NCBI RefSeq assembly: GCF_900113705.1
Contig: NZ_FOQI01000001.1
Coordinates: forward strand, 248,001-312,000
Source of the DNA: Collimonas sp. OK307
GTDB taxonomy: Bacteria > Pseudomonadota > Gammaproteobacteria > Burkholderiales > Burkholderiaceae_D
Length of the DNA stretch: 64,000 nucleotides
Direction: 5' to 3'
Shown: positions 55,993 through 64,000 of the stretch, piece by piece
How positions within the stretch are numbered: position 1 is the first letter of the stretch
How the letters are laid out: each line of letters begins with the position of its first letter
The notes under the pieces: model-generated
Told to the model about the DNA's origin: nothing
What the model saw: only the letters and a program-made list of their open reading frames with translations
Databases searched by the model: none
Position numbers and translations under genes: made by a program

Positions 55993-56265
55993 TTACGCCA
56001 TCGTATGCTCGTAGGTAAAACTGGAAGATTTCAGGGCGGTGATCACGATATGTTTTGCACCATGCATTTCAACGTTCTTGTTTTCATTCAAGAAAATATC
56101 GCCTTTGAAATTTTCTGCGGTAATCCATAACAGGCCGCTCAGGCATTTGATTTTCTCGCCTTGTTTCAAGGCTTTCTGAATCGAGATGGTCTGATCCTCT
56201 GCAAGGTAGACAATTTCGTGTGTATGTTCACGGGTCAGCAGATGGCCGATGTTTTCTGATTTCAT
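55993..56265 (-). CDS. DUF2917 domain protein
   Basis: 90 residues. The core 'LKQGEKIKCLSGLLWITAENFKGDIFLNENK' type region is a small cupin-like beta fold of DUF2917, a group common in Burkholderiales and of unknown role. The ATG at 56265 has GAGG eight bases upstream; the longer frame to 56394 is not supported. It lies 58 bases upstream of gor in the same direction. Confidence 0.8.
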   Translation of the reverse strand: MKSENIGHLLTREHTHEIVYLAEDQTISIQKALKQGEKIKCLSGLLWITAENFKGDIFLNENKNVEMHGAKHIVITALKSSSFTYEHTMA

Positions 56266-56497
56266 GGTTTTGCCTCGGTATGTGGGGTCAATCGAGTCAA
56301 ACGTTGATTGCTGGTACGCATGCCTACTATCATTTATTCCAACAACCAACACAATCCATGAAATCAGAACAACACTTATACCGCTGAGGCACAAATGAAA
56401 TCCATTTATCGTTTAATTGTGCGAAGCGGCAAGTTTTACCTCAAAATACGCATGCCACCCCTGAACCGTTTTCCCACTCATCTTTTACTTTCCGCAT

Positions 56498-57130
56498 ATG
56501 CCAAATCTTAATTTACTGCTCGGTTTTGCACTGGTTGCCTTCGGTATGGTGCTGACGCCTGGCCCTAACATGGTTTACCTGATCTCGCGCTCGATTTGCC
56601 AAGGCCCGAAAGCCGGCTTCGTGTCGCTGGCCGGCGTGGCTACCGGCTTTGTGTTTTACATGCTGTGCGCAGCGTTCGGCATCACCGCGCTGCTATTTGC
56701 GATACCCCTGGCGTACGATTTACTGCGCTTCGGTGGCGCTGCCTATTTGCTTTATCTGGCCTGGCAAGCAGTGAAGCCGGGTGGCCGTTCGCCGTTCGCA
56801 GTGCGCGACCTGCCCGCCGACAGCAACCGTAAGCTGTTCCTGATGGGCCTGTTCACCAATCTGCTCAACCCAAAAGTCGCCCTGCTGTATCTGGCGCTGT
56901 TGCCGCAATTTATCGACCCTAACGGCGGCAGCGTCCTGATGCAGTCGCTGGTGCTCGGCCTGATCCAGATTGTGGTCAGCATCACAGTCAACTCGATGGT
57001 GACGCTGGCTGCCGGCTCGATTGCCGGTGTCCTGGGCAGCCGCCCTAGCTGGCTGCTGATCCAGCGCTGGCTGATGGGCACCGTCCTGGCCGGCCTGGCG
57101 GTACGGATTGCACTGCAGGCAAAAAAATAA
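56498..57130 (+). CDS. LysE/RhtB-family amino-acid exporter
   Basis: 210 residues with six membrane helices. The family start 'FALVAFGMVLTPGPNMVYLISRS' and the middle 'FLMGLFTNLLNPKVALLYLALLPQF' are clear. It probably exports homoserine, threonine or another neutral amino acid. Expressed on the plus strand ahead of cls, with 64 bases between. Confidence 0.9.
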   Translation: MPNLNLLLGFALVAFGMVLTPGPNMVYLISRSICQGPKAGFVSLAGVATGFVFYMLCAAFGITALLFAIPLAYDLLRFGGAAYLLYLAWQAVKPGGRSPFAVRDLPADSNRKLFLMGLFTNLLNPKVALLYLALLPQFIDPNGGSVLMQSLVLGLIQIVVSITVNSMVTLAAGSIAGVLGSRPSWLLIQRWLMGTVLAGLAVRIALQAKK

Positions 57131-57194
57131 GCGGGCCAGGCACCACGATTATTGGCTAATATGCAAGCTGCCCTTGAGATTCGGAGTTATCTGA

Positions 57195-58616
57195 ATGCCG
57201 CATTTGCCGTTTGCCCTGGTTTCCGTTGTCGTTCTGCTGTTGCATGCCGCCGGCGTCGTCGCCGCAATCCACGCCCTGATGCACACCCGCACACCACAGG
57301 GCGCGGTAGCCTGGGTGTTCGGGCTGGTGCTGCTGCCCTACTTCACCCTGCTGCCCTATCTGTTCCTGGGCAGTAAACGTTTCTCCGGCTATGCCGAACT
57401 GCACCACTCGCGGCTGGCGCGCCTGCGTCAGCTGGACGATCCCGCTCTGCTAGCCTTGTCTGCCGAATACCCGCCACACGTCGGGGCGCAGCGTTATCAA
57501 GCCATCAGCAAAATGCTAGGCGTACCTTTCCTGAGCGGCCATCGCTTGCGCCTGCTGATCAATGGCGCCGCCAGTTTCGAAGCGATGTTCGCTGCAATCG
57601 CCGGCGCTGAACATTACGTGCTGGTGCAATTCTTCATCATCCACGACGACGCACTGGGCCGCCGGCTGCAAGCAGCGATACTGGAACGCGCTGCAGCCGG
57701 CGTCAGCGTGCACGTGCTCTACGACGGTGTCGGCAGCCACGACCTGCCCGCCACGTATAGCGAAATCCTGCGCGCCGGCGGCGTCCATATCCATCGCTTT
57801 GCCACCCGCCGCTGGCGCAATCGCTTCCAGCTCAATTTCCGCAATCATCGCAAGGTGGTGGTAGTGGATGGCTGGCGCGGTTTTGTCGGCGGCCTGAATG
57901 TCGGCGAAGAATATCTTGGCCACAAGCCGCCGCTGGCGCCGTGGCGCGATACCCACATGGAACTGCAAGGGCCGGCGGTCGCCGATCTGCAGCTGGCCTT
58001 CGATGAAAACTGGCAATGGATCACCGGCCAGCCCCTGACTCTGCTGGCGCCGCGCGCCAGCGGTGGCGAGGCCACCAGCCTGGTCGCCGCAACCGGACCG
58101 GCCGATGCGCAAGAAACCTGTTCGCTATTTTTTGTACAAGCGATACATGCCGCCCGTCACAGGCTGTGGCTGACCACGCCCTACCTGGTGCCGGATTCTG
58201 CGGTCAACGCCGCCTTGCAACTGGCGATATTCCGCGGCGTCGATGTGCGTATCCTGATCCCGGCGATCCCGGATCATCGCACCGTCTTCCTGGCATCTAC
58301 CTTGTATGCGCATGAATCGGTGCGCGCCGGCATCCGCGTGTTCCGCTATCAGCCAGGGTTTACGCACCAAAAAGTGCTGCTGATTGACGACGACACGGCA
58401 GCGGTCGGCAGCATGAACCTGGATAACCGTTCACTCCGCCTCAATTTCGAAATTACCGCATTGAATATCGATACGGCATTCGCAGCGGAAGTCGAACAGA
58501 TGCTAGTGGCGGATTTCGAGCAAGCGGTTGAAATCGATGTTGGTGACTATAGCCGGTTGCACTACTTGTACCGGGTGCTGATTCATGTGACGCGCCTGAT
58601 GAGTCCGGTGCTGTAA
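57195..58616 (+). CDS. cls: cardiolipin synthase (phospholipase D superfamily)
   Basis: 473 residues. Two N-terminal membrane helices (about 5-25 and 35-55) precede two HKD motifs: NHRKVVVVDGWRGFVGG near residue 217 and HQKVLLIDDDTAAVGSMNLD near residue 390. It condenses two phosphatidylglycerol molecules to cardiolipin at the inner membrane. Length fits bacterial ClsA. A perfect AT palindrome (58649-58664) follows the gene. Confidence 0.92.
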   Translation: MPHLPFALVSVVVLLLHAAGVVAAIHALMHTRTPQGAVAWVFGLVLLPYFTLLPYLFLGSKRFSGYAELHHSRLARLRQLDDPALLALSAEYPPHVGAQRYQAISKMLGVPFLSGHRLRLLINGAASFEAMFAAIAGAEHYVLVQFFIIHDDALGRRLQAAILERAAAGVSVHVLYDGVGSHDLPATYSEILRAGGVHIHRFATRRWRNRFQLNFRNHRKVVVVDGWRGFVGGLNVGEEYLGHKPPLAPWRDTHMELQGPAVADLQLAFDENWQWITGQPLTLLAPRASGGEATSLVAATGPADAQETCSLFFVQAIHAARHRLWLTTPYLVPDSAVNAALQLAIFRGVDVRILIPAIPDHRTVFLASTLYAHESVRAGIRVFRYQPGFTHQKVLLIDDDTAAVGSMNLDNRSLRLNFEITALNIDTAFAAEVEQMLVADFEQAVEIDVGDYSRLHYLYRVLIHVTRLMSPVL

Positions 58617-58683
58617 ATTGCACCTGGACAAATAATTACCCAAAAGGCAATTAAATATTTAATTAAAGAACCGGCTTGCATGA

Positions 58684-58699
58684 CTGTATTTATATACAG
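58684..58699 (+). promoter_or_regulatory. LexA (SOS) box of dinB
   Basis: CTGTATTTATATACAG fits CTGT-N8-ACAG exactly, with one more symmetric base on each side. It ends 46 bases before the dinB ATG, so dinB is expected to be under LexA control. Confidence 0.88.
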
Positions 58700-58745
58700 T
58701 AGTGGTATCCTATGGCCGTATTAAATATCTACACATATTGACTTC

Positions 58746-59903
58746 ATGCCTTCGCCCATTCGTCGTATCGCACATCTGGATATGGACGCTTTCTACGCGT
58801 CGGTGGAGTTGCTGCGCTACCCGGAACTACGTGGCCAGGCGGTAGTGATCGGCGGCGGCTCCCGCCACAAGCCGGAACCTGGCGCAGACGGCCGGCTCGT
58901 CTATTCCAAACTGCGCGACTATGTCGGCCGCGGCGTCGTGACCACCTCTACCTACGAAGCGCGCGCCTTGGGCGTGTTTTCCGCCATGGGCATGATGAAG
59001 GCGGCCAAACTGGCGCCGGACGCAATTCTTCTACCGACCGATTTCGAGTCTTACCGCCATTATTCCCGGTTGTTCAAAGCTGCAGTGGCCGGGATCGCGC
59101 CGTTGATAGAGGATCGCGGCATTGACGAAATCTATATCGACCTGAGCAAGCACTTGGACGAGGTCCGGATACTGGCGCAACGGATCAAGGATGCCGTGCG
59201 CGAGGCCACGGGATTGTCGTGTTCGATCGGCGTTGCGCCCAACAAGCTGCTGGCCAAGATCAGCTCGGAACTTGACAAGCCCAACGGCCTCACCATCATT
59301 ACCGAGTCCGACATCCAGTCGCGCATCTGGCCGCTGGCTGCGCGCAAGGTCAACGGCATCGGCCCCAAGGCGGCCGAGAAATTGACGGCTCTCGGGCTGC
59401 ACACCATAGGCGAATTGGCCGCCGCCGATCCGGCCGTGCTGCAAGAAAATTTCGGGCGCACGTATAGCGAATGGCTGATGCGTACCGCCATCGGCCTGGA
59501 TGATCGCCCGGTGGTGACCAGCTCGGAAACCAAATCGATCAGCCGCGAATCGACGTTTGAAAGAGATCTGCACGCCAAGCTGGACCGCGACACGCTCACT
59601 CCCATGTTCACGGATCTCTGCGTACGACTTGCGGGCGACTTGCAAAGAAAAGGCTATGTTGCCCGCACGATAGGGATCAAATTGCGCTTCTCCGATTTCC
59701 GCATCGTCACCCGGGATCTGACATTGCCTAACGCGACGGACCAGGCCACTGCGATCCGGCAAGCGGCAGGCGAATGCCTGCGCCGCGTCACGTTGGACAA
59801 GCGCTTGCGGTTGCTAGGCGTACGGGCCAGCGCACTCGCCAGAAAAGATGAAGCAATGAACGAGTCAGTCGTGTTGCAAGGCGAATTATTCGGCGACGAA
59901 TAA
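58746..59903 (+). CDS. dinB: DNA polymerase IV (Y family)
   Basis: 385 residues. It is a translesion polymerase. The palm domain has the metal-binding HLDMDAFYASVE at residue 9 onward and RGIDEIYIDLS. Thumb HhH motifs (VNGIGPKAAEKLTALG) follow, then the little-finger domain to about 350. The C-terminal QGELF resembles a beta-clamp binding motif. Note the usual 'SIDEA' reads GIDEI here. A LexA box precedes the gene. Confidence 0.93.
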   Translation: MPSPIRRIAHLDMDAFYASVELLRYPELRGQAVVIGGGSRHKPEPGADGRLVYSKLRDYVGRGVVTTSTYEARALGVFSAMGMMKAAKLAPDAILLPTDFESYRHYSRLFKAAVAGIAPLIEDRGIDEIYIDLSKHLDEVRILAQRIKDAVREATGLSCSIGVAPNKLLAKISSELDKPNGLTIITESDIQSRIWPLAARKVNGIGPKAAEKLTALGLHTIGELAAADPAVLQENFGRTYSEWLMRTAIGLDDRPVVTSSETKSISRESTFERDLHAKLDRDTLTPMFTDLCVRLAGDLQRKGYVARTIGIKLRFSDFRIVTRDLTLPNATDQATAIRQAAGECLRRVTLDKRLRLLGVRASALARKDEAMNESVVLQGELFGDE

Positions 59904-59928
59904 AACTACAAGCTAGAGAAGCTTGACT

Positions 59929-60543
59929 TCATTTGCCCGCGACCACCTCTATGCAATACAAACCCCAGGGACAAAGCGTGAAGCGTTGGTCCAGCGGTTT
60001 TTGCGCCTGCTCGGCGATACGATCGGCGTCATAGATCGCGAAGATGGGACCGAACCCGCCGATCGCCATCGGCTTGCCATCGATATGGGTCGCCAGGATA
60101 TAGCCGTATTTCCGCAGTTGCGAAAAGCTCAACTGCGGCATATAGCCGTCGACCGAATGAAACACAATCTGCGTCTCCGGCGCTTTGCTGGCGCCCAGCA
60201 TGTCTAGCACGTCTGCCAGGCGCGGGCCGCGCAGCTGATGCTGCTTGCTGTCGTACTCCATGGTCGGATTGATGGTTACCGCAGGCAGCTTGGCGAGTGC
60301 GGCAAGGTCGAAAGCAAACGCGCTGCCGAACTTCACGTTCTGCTTATGCATCATCTGGTCGATCACCGGATCGGTCGGACCGCGATTGCTGCGTTCAATT
60401 GCGCCGGTAATTGTTAAAACTGCCGGCGCCGCAGTTTGTGACGTGCCTTTGGCGGCGGCCCTCAAATCAGGCGATACCGCAAGCATTCCCATGGCGCCCG
60501 CAATCGAAGCGGTGGCAGTCGACAAAAACTGGCGTTTTTTCAT
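59929..60543 (-). CDS. exported molybdopterin-fold (sulfite-oxidase-like) protein
   Basis: 204 residues. A signal peptide (MKKRQFLSTATASIAGAMG) lacks the RR pair, so Sec export is as likely as Tat. The mature part has the small oxidoreductase-molybdopterin fold: 'PAVLTITGAIE' at the start, LRGPRLADVLDMLGA, 'YGYILATHIDGKPMAIGGFGP'. The usual cofactor-binding Cys is not evident in the expected place, though CPWGLYC occurs near the end. Function unknown. It is convergent with dinB, 25 bases apart. Confidence 0.7.
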   Translation of the reverse strand: MKKRQFLSTATASIAGAMGMLAVSPDLRAAAKGTSQTAAPAVLTITGAIERSNRGPTDPVIDQMMHKQNVKFGSAFAFDLAALAKLPAVTINPTMEYDSKQHQLRGPRLADVLDMLGASKAPETQIVFHSVDGYMPQLSFSQLRKYGYILATHIDGKPMAIGGFGPIFAIYDADRIAEQAQKPLDQRFTLCPWGLYCIEVVAGK

Positions 60544-60725
60544 TCAATGCTCCGTGACAAAGATGGTCTGCCGAATGCAGACCGGGTGAATGCCGAACGA
60601 GTGAATGCTACATCAAGTTACGAATGAGCAACACCATCGTTGTCAACCAAATATCCCCCGCGGCGTTTATAAGAAATCCCGCTGTCAACCGGGATTGTGA
60701 AACCCAATCAACGGAAGGAATCAAT

Positions 60726-60947
60726 ATGAAAAAGCTATTTGGTATCGCCGCTCTCCTCTTCGCATTGACACCATTCGCACAAGCCCAGAACTCGGGCGAC
60801 CCTCTGTCCGGACATCCCGACGCCCGCAACGACCGCCAGATGGAAACCCACCCGGGCGACTATAAGCAAGGGCCTGCCAAGCATCACCGCAAGGCGCCAA
60901 AGAAGCACCATCACGTAGAAGAACACAAAGACGAAATGAAAAAATAA
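60726..60947 (+). CDS. small secreted His/Lys-rich protein
   Basis: 73 residues. A clear signal peptide (MKKLFGIAALLFALTPFAQA) is followed by about 53 hydrophilic residues with the cluster HHRKAPKKHHHVEEH near the C-terminus. Histidine clusters of this sort can bind nickel, copper or zinc, but that is inference. The ATG at 60726 has GGAAGGA upstream, ruling out the longer frame from 60624. Confidence 0.75.
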   Translation: MKKLFGIAALLFALTPFAQAQNSGDPLSGHPDARNDRQMETHPGDYKQGPAKHHRKAPKKHHHVEEHKDEMKK

Positions 60948-60992
60948 TTTGCAGCAGAAACACTGGCTCGCGTTGCGTTCTGCGCAGGTGGG

Positions 60993-61799
60993 TCAGTGCT
61001 TGATCGCTGCAGTTACCTCCATCATGAACGCTGTGGCCCCACCCAGCGACCAGCCGCCATCCACCGGCAACACCACCCCCGAAATATAACTAGCCAGCGG
61101 CGAGGCCAGGAATATGGCTGCGTTGGCAATATCGCGCGGCGTTCCTTCCCTTCGCAAAGGTACTGTGGAAGCGATCCTGGCTTTCAGCGCAGGAGTCGGC
61201 GCCAGCCGTTCCATGCCTTCCGTACCGCCAATCGGCCCCGGCACGATCGAATTGACGCGCACACCCTGCTCGCCCCATTCCATCGCCAGGACCCGCGTCA
61301 ACATATCGACACCAGCCTTCGCCGCACATACATGCGCCTGCAACTCCATCGGCAGGAATGCCTGGGGCGCCGAGATATTGATGATCGTGGCGCCGGGCTT
61401 GGCAAGGTAGGGATAAGAGGCGCGCAGTACGTGGAAAGTACCCAGCAGGTCGATGTCGACCACCGACTTGAAGCCGTTGGGCGACATGCCGAGTGCCGTT
61501 GCCGGAAAATTGCCGGCGGCACCGGACACCAGCACGTCGATCTGGCCGAGTGCCTGGTTCGCCCCGGAGAATGCCGCTGCAACTGCATCCGGATTACGCA
61601 CGTCGGCACAGAAACCGGCAACCTCGCCCCCGTGCGCCGACAATGCAGATACCGCCGCATCAACCTTGTCTTGCGAGCGGCTGGCTACCGCCATTTTTGC
61701 ACCCCGTTCGGCGAAAGCGTGGGCAATGCCCAGGTTGATACCGCTGGTGCCGCCGAAAACGAACACTGTCTTGCCGTTGAAATCGAATGGATTGATCAT
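60993..61799 (-). CDS. SDR oxidoreductase resembling peroxisomal-type 2,4-dienoyl-CoA reductase
   Basis: 268 residues. The Rossmann start is VFVFGGTSGINLGIA, with NAG replaced by SGAAG in the middle. Where classical SDRs have YxxxK, this protein has HVCAAKAGVDM, lacking the Tyr. That, together with 'MEWGEQGVRVNSIVPGPIGGTEGMERL', is the pattern of 2,4-dienoyl-CoA reductases, which work without the Tyr. It may therefore reduce unsaturated acyl-CoA with NADPH. AGGAG precedes the ATG at 61799. It lies 76 bases behind the DHA2 exporter. Confidence 0.82.
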   Translation of the reverse strand: MINPFDFNGKTVFVFGGTSGINLGIAHAFAERGAKMAVASRSQDKVDAAVSALSAHGGEVAGFCADVRNPDAVAAAFSGANQALGQIDVLVSGAAGNFPATALGMSPNGFKSVVDIDLLGTFHVLRASYPYLAKPGATIINISAPQAFLPMELQAHVCAAKAGVDMLTRVLAMEWGEQGVRVNSIVPGPIGGTEGMERLAPTPALKARIASTVPLRREGTPRDIANAAIFLASPLASYISGVVLPVDGGWSLGGATAFMMEVTAAIKH

Positions 61800-61875
61800 G
61801 TCGACACTCCTGGACGGTTGTACATACTCGCTCTGCTGACTAACGAACAATGTACGCCAAAACGCCCGGGTCAAC

Positions 61876-63297
61876 TCATTTTCCGCCAGGCCGCACCAGA
61901 TAACCCATTCCCGCCGCAATCAATAGCAGGATAGTCGCCGTCAACATCGCAATTTTGACACCGGTAAGCGCATCCCCACCGAAACTATCGCTGACCAGCG
62001 CGCCAAATACCGCTACCCCGAACGCGCCGCCGACCTGCCTGGCGGTATTAAGTACGGCGGATGCGGTTCCCGCCCGAGCCTTCTCGACGCTAGACAATAT
62101 CGAGGTCGTCATGGCCGGCACGGCCAACCCCATGCCAGCCGGGATCAGCACGAAACCCGGCAGCATCTGCAAGAAGCTGGCATCTGTCGCAATCCCGACA
62201 GATCCGAGTAAGCCGTACCCCAAGGCGCCGATAAAACCGCCCAGCACCATCGGCAAACGTATGCCGGCACGCCCGATCAGCCAGCCGCTGACCAGGTTCG
62301 ACAGAATGAAGGTGCCCGTCAGCGGCAAAAACGCCAGGCCCGCTTGCATCGGGTTGTAGCCCTGAACTTTTTGCAGATAAAAACTGATCACGAAAATCAC
62401 GCCGTAATAGGAAAAATTCACAAACACTCCAAACAGGACGGCCGCTGTAAAACTGGTCTGGTGAAAAAAATTCAAAGGCAGCATCGGATGCGCCACCTTC
62501 TTTTCTACCATGATGAAAGCAGCGCCGGCGACCACCGCCAGGCAGAACCCGGACAACACCAGCGGATGCCCTAAGCCTAACGGGTGAAGCTCGATCACCG
62601 CGCCAACCAGTCCGGTCAGTGCAAAAATCGCCAGTACCTGCCCCAGGAAATCGAAGGAATGCGTGTGTTGTTTGGCTGCCATGGCCGGCACCACGCGCAT
62701 GGTCAACATGAAACCCAGGATGCAAATCGGAATATTCACCCAAAAAATACTGCGCCATCCGGCGATCGCTAACAACAAACCGCCTAGCACCGGTCCGGCG
62801 GCAATCGAGACGCCGCCTGCCGCGGTCCAGAGGCCGATGGCTTTGGCTAGTAACTTCTTGTCGTGAGCACAAGCACGATTCAAGATAGCCAAAGAGCTAG
62901 GCACCAGCAACGCCGCGCCGATTCCCTGGATGGCCCGGGCGATATTCAGGAAGGTGGCATTGGGCGATAACCCGCAGGCGGCCGAAGCCACGGCAAACAA
63001 CAGGAAACCTGCAAGGAACAACCGCTTGGAACCGAATTTGTCGCCCAAAGCCCCGGCCGACAATAGAAACACGGCAAAACCGAGGGTGTAGGCATCCACC
63101 ACCCACTGCAAGGCCGAGACGCGCGCGTTCAAATCGGCGCCGATCTGCGGCAATGCAACGTTGACGATGGTGATATCCAGCTGCACGATGATAAAGGCGA
63201 AACTGCTGGCCGCGATGGTCCAGCCTACTGCCGGCGTGGGCACTTTCGCAACGGCGGTGGCGCTATCCAGTACTTGCACCGGTTGGGGAGATGTCAT
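61876..63297 (-). CDS. DHA2-family MFS exporter (EmrB/QacA type, 14 helices)
   Basis: 473 residues. The first helix has the family motif 'FIIVQLDITIVNVALPQIG', the loop GALGDKFGSKR is motif A, and helix 5 reads VSIAAGPVLGG (motif C). Fourteen helices are predicted. No EmrA partner is adjacent. The ATG at 63297 has GGAG upstream; the frame extends to 63333 without a better signal. It is divergent from an ArsR-type regulator 92 bases away, which is the obvious candidate to control it. Confidence 0.9.
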   Translation of the reverse strand: MTSPQPVQVLDSATAVAKVPTPAVGWTIAASSFAFIIVQLDITIVNVALPQIGADLNARVSALQWVVDAYTLGFAVFLLSAGALGDKFGSKRLFLAGFLLFAVASAACGLSPNATFLNIARAIQGIGAALLVPSSLAILNRACAHDKKLLAKAIGLWTAAGGVSIAAGPVLGGLLLAIAGWRSIFWVNIPICILGFMLTMRVVPAMAAKQHTHSFDFLGQVLAIFALTGLVGAVIELHPLGLGHPLVLSGFCLAVVAGAAFIMVEKKVAHPMLPLNFFHQTSFTAAVLFGVFVNFSYYGVIFVISFYLQKVQGYNPMQAGLAFLPLTGTFILSNLVSGWLIGRAGIRLPMVLGGFIGALGYGLLGSVGIATDASFLQMLPGFVLIPAGMGLAVPAMTTSILSSVEKARAGTASAVLNTARQVGGAFGVAVFGALVSDSFGGDALTGVKIAMLTATILLLIAAGMGYLVRPGGK

Positions 63298-63389
63298 TGC
63301 AGCGGCTCCATTGCATAAGTGAACAAGTCCCAATTTTGAGCCAGTTGCAGCCGCTTGTCACACAACAACAGTACGGTTACCATCAAACT

Positions 63390-64000
63390 ATGAACGACGA
63401 ACCCGACCTCAGCCGGCTGGCCCGCACCATCGGCGATCCGACCCGCATCCGCATGCTGTCGCTGCTGATGGAAGGCCGCGCCCTGACCGCCAAGGAGCTG
63501 GCATACGGCACCGAAATCAAGCCGGCCACTGCGACCACGCATTTGCGCCAGCTGCTGGACGACAGACTGCTCGACATGACGACCCAGGGCCGGCACAAAT
63601 ACTTTCGGCTGGCCTCGCCGGAGGTGGCGCGCCTGATCGAATCGTTGATGGTATTTGCGCCGAAACGCAAGCGTATCGGCCCGACCACCGGCAACGACGC
63701 CATCTGCACCGCACGCTTCTGCTATGACCATCTGGCAGGGAAACTCGGCACCCGCTTGACCGAGGTGCTGCTTGAACGCGGTTTGTTGAATGCCGACGAC
63801 GGTATATTCTCACTGTCAGCGCAAGGCGAAACCTGGTTCAACGACCTTGGGATCGATACCGCTGAACTAAGGAAGAGCCGACGCCAATTTGCCTATCCTT
63901 GCCTGGACTGGAGCGAACGCCGGGATCATCTGGCCGGCGCCTTGGGAGCAAAGCTGGCGAAACGAATGATCGAGCTCGGCTGGCTGACCAGGACCAAAAA
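63390..64000 (+). CDS. ArsR-family winged-helix regulator (3' end outside window)
   Basis: The frame from ATG 63390 stays open to the window end, giving 203 visible residues. The N-terminal winged helix (about 5-85) reads LARTIGDPTRIRMLSLLMEG, then ELAYGTEIKPATATTHLRQL as recognition helix, then RHKYFRLAS as wing. A longer C-terminal domain with several cysteines (ICTARFCYD, YPCLDW) follows and could sense redox state or a ligand. It is probably the regulator of the divergent DHA2 exporter. Confidence 0.85.
   Translation, partial: MNDEPDLSRLARTIGDPTRIRMLSLLMEGRALTAKELAYGTEIKPATATTHLRQLLDDRLLDMTTQGRHKYFRLASPEVARLIESLMVFAPKRKRIGPTTGNDAICTARFCYDHLAGKLGTRLTEVLLERGLLNADDGIFSLSAQGETWFNDLGIDTAELRKSRRQFAYPCLDWSERRDHLAGALGAKLAKRMIELGWLTRTK

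Noticed and set aside
54720-56018. 432-codon frame antisense to glutathione reductase
   Set aside because: Shadow of gor, whose motifs are complete.

Overview
The window reads as chromosomal DNA of a betaproteobacterium, most likely of the family Oxalobacteraceae (Collimonas/Herbaspirillum-like). This is judged from high-GC coding sequence, the DctB/DctD pair, a stand-alone EF-G gene, the PqiA/PqiA/PqiB/PqiC operon and many small Burkholderiales-type conserved proteins. The genus is an inference. No rRNA, tRNA, CRISPR array, transposase or prophage was seen.

Layout. 1-6.0 kb: the end of a LysR regulator, then a minus-strand drug/lipid efflux cassette (TetR, HlyD-type lipoprotein, ABC ATPase, ABC-2 permease, outer-membrane factor) joined by ATGA overlaps, with an operator-like dyad before the TetR gene. 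6.1-9.4 kb: a large flotillin-like SPFH protein behind a protein made of three tandem YbjQ domains. 9.7-24.0 kb: an exported lipoprotein, then a two-partner secretion / contact-dependent-inhibition-like operon on the minus strand: TpsB transporter, a 3263-residue TpsA/CdiA-like exoprotein whose C-terminus carries a lipase-type GHSRG elbow, a small lipoprotein that is the immunity candidate, and a second lipoprotein. 24.3-26.7 kb: a Tet-type MFS exporter and an acyltransferase, convergent. 26.9-31.8 kb: an MHS-family carboxylate transporter with a DctB/DctD two-component system, preceded by a sigma-54 promoter and a pair of dyad enhancer sites. 31.9-37.0 kb: slyX, an M24B aminopeptidase, fusA and ribA. 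37.3-40.9 kb: a four-gene pqi lipid-transport operon with PqiA split in two.

41.0-45.7 kb is visibly AT-richer than its surroundings and holds a DavA-like amidase, an NCS1 permease and, convergently, a DavB-like flavin L-amino-acid 2-monooxygenase. The likely route is amino acid to amide to carboxylate. 46-50.4 kb: a degenerate RsuA-type protein with a strong terminator, a small conserved protein, a CYTH-CHAD protein, a DUF1275 protein and a universal stress protein. 50.5-56.3 kb: aldehyde dehydrogenase, MgtC-like protein, Tat-exported phosphoesterase, glutathione reductase and a DUF2917 protein. 56.5-64 kb: LysE exporter, cardiolipin synthase, LexA-boxed dinB, an exported molybdopterin-fold protein, a His-rich secreted peptide, a DECR-like SDR, a DHA2 exporter and a divergent ArsR regulator cut by the window end.

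The best candidate for an undescribed system is the TpsB-TpsA-lipoprotein operon: a putative contact-dependent toxin with a predicted alpha/beta-hydrolase activity and a lipoprotein immunity partner. Second are the triple-YbjQ/flotillin pair and the amino-acid monooxygenase/amidase/permease cluster.
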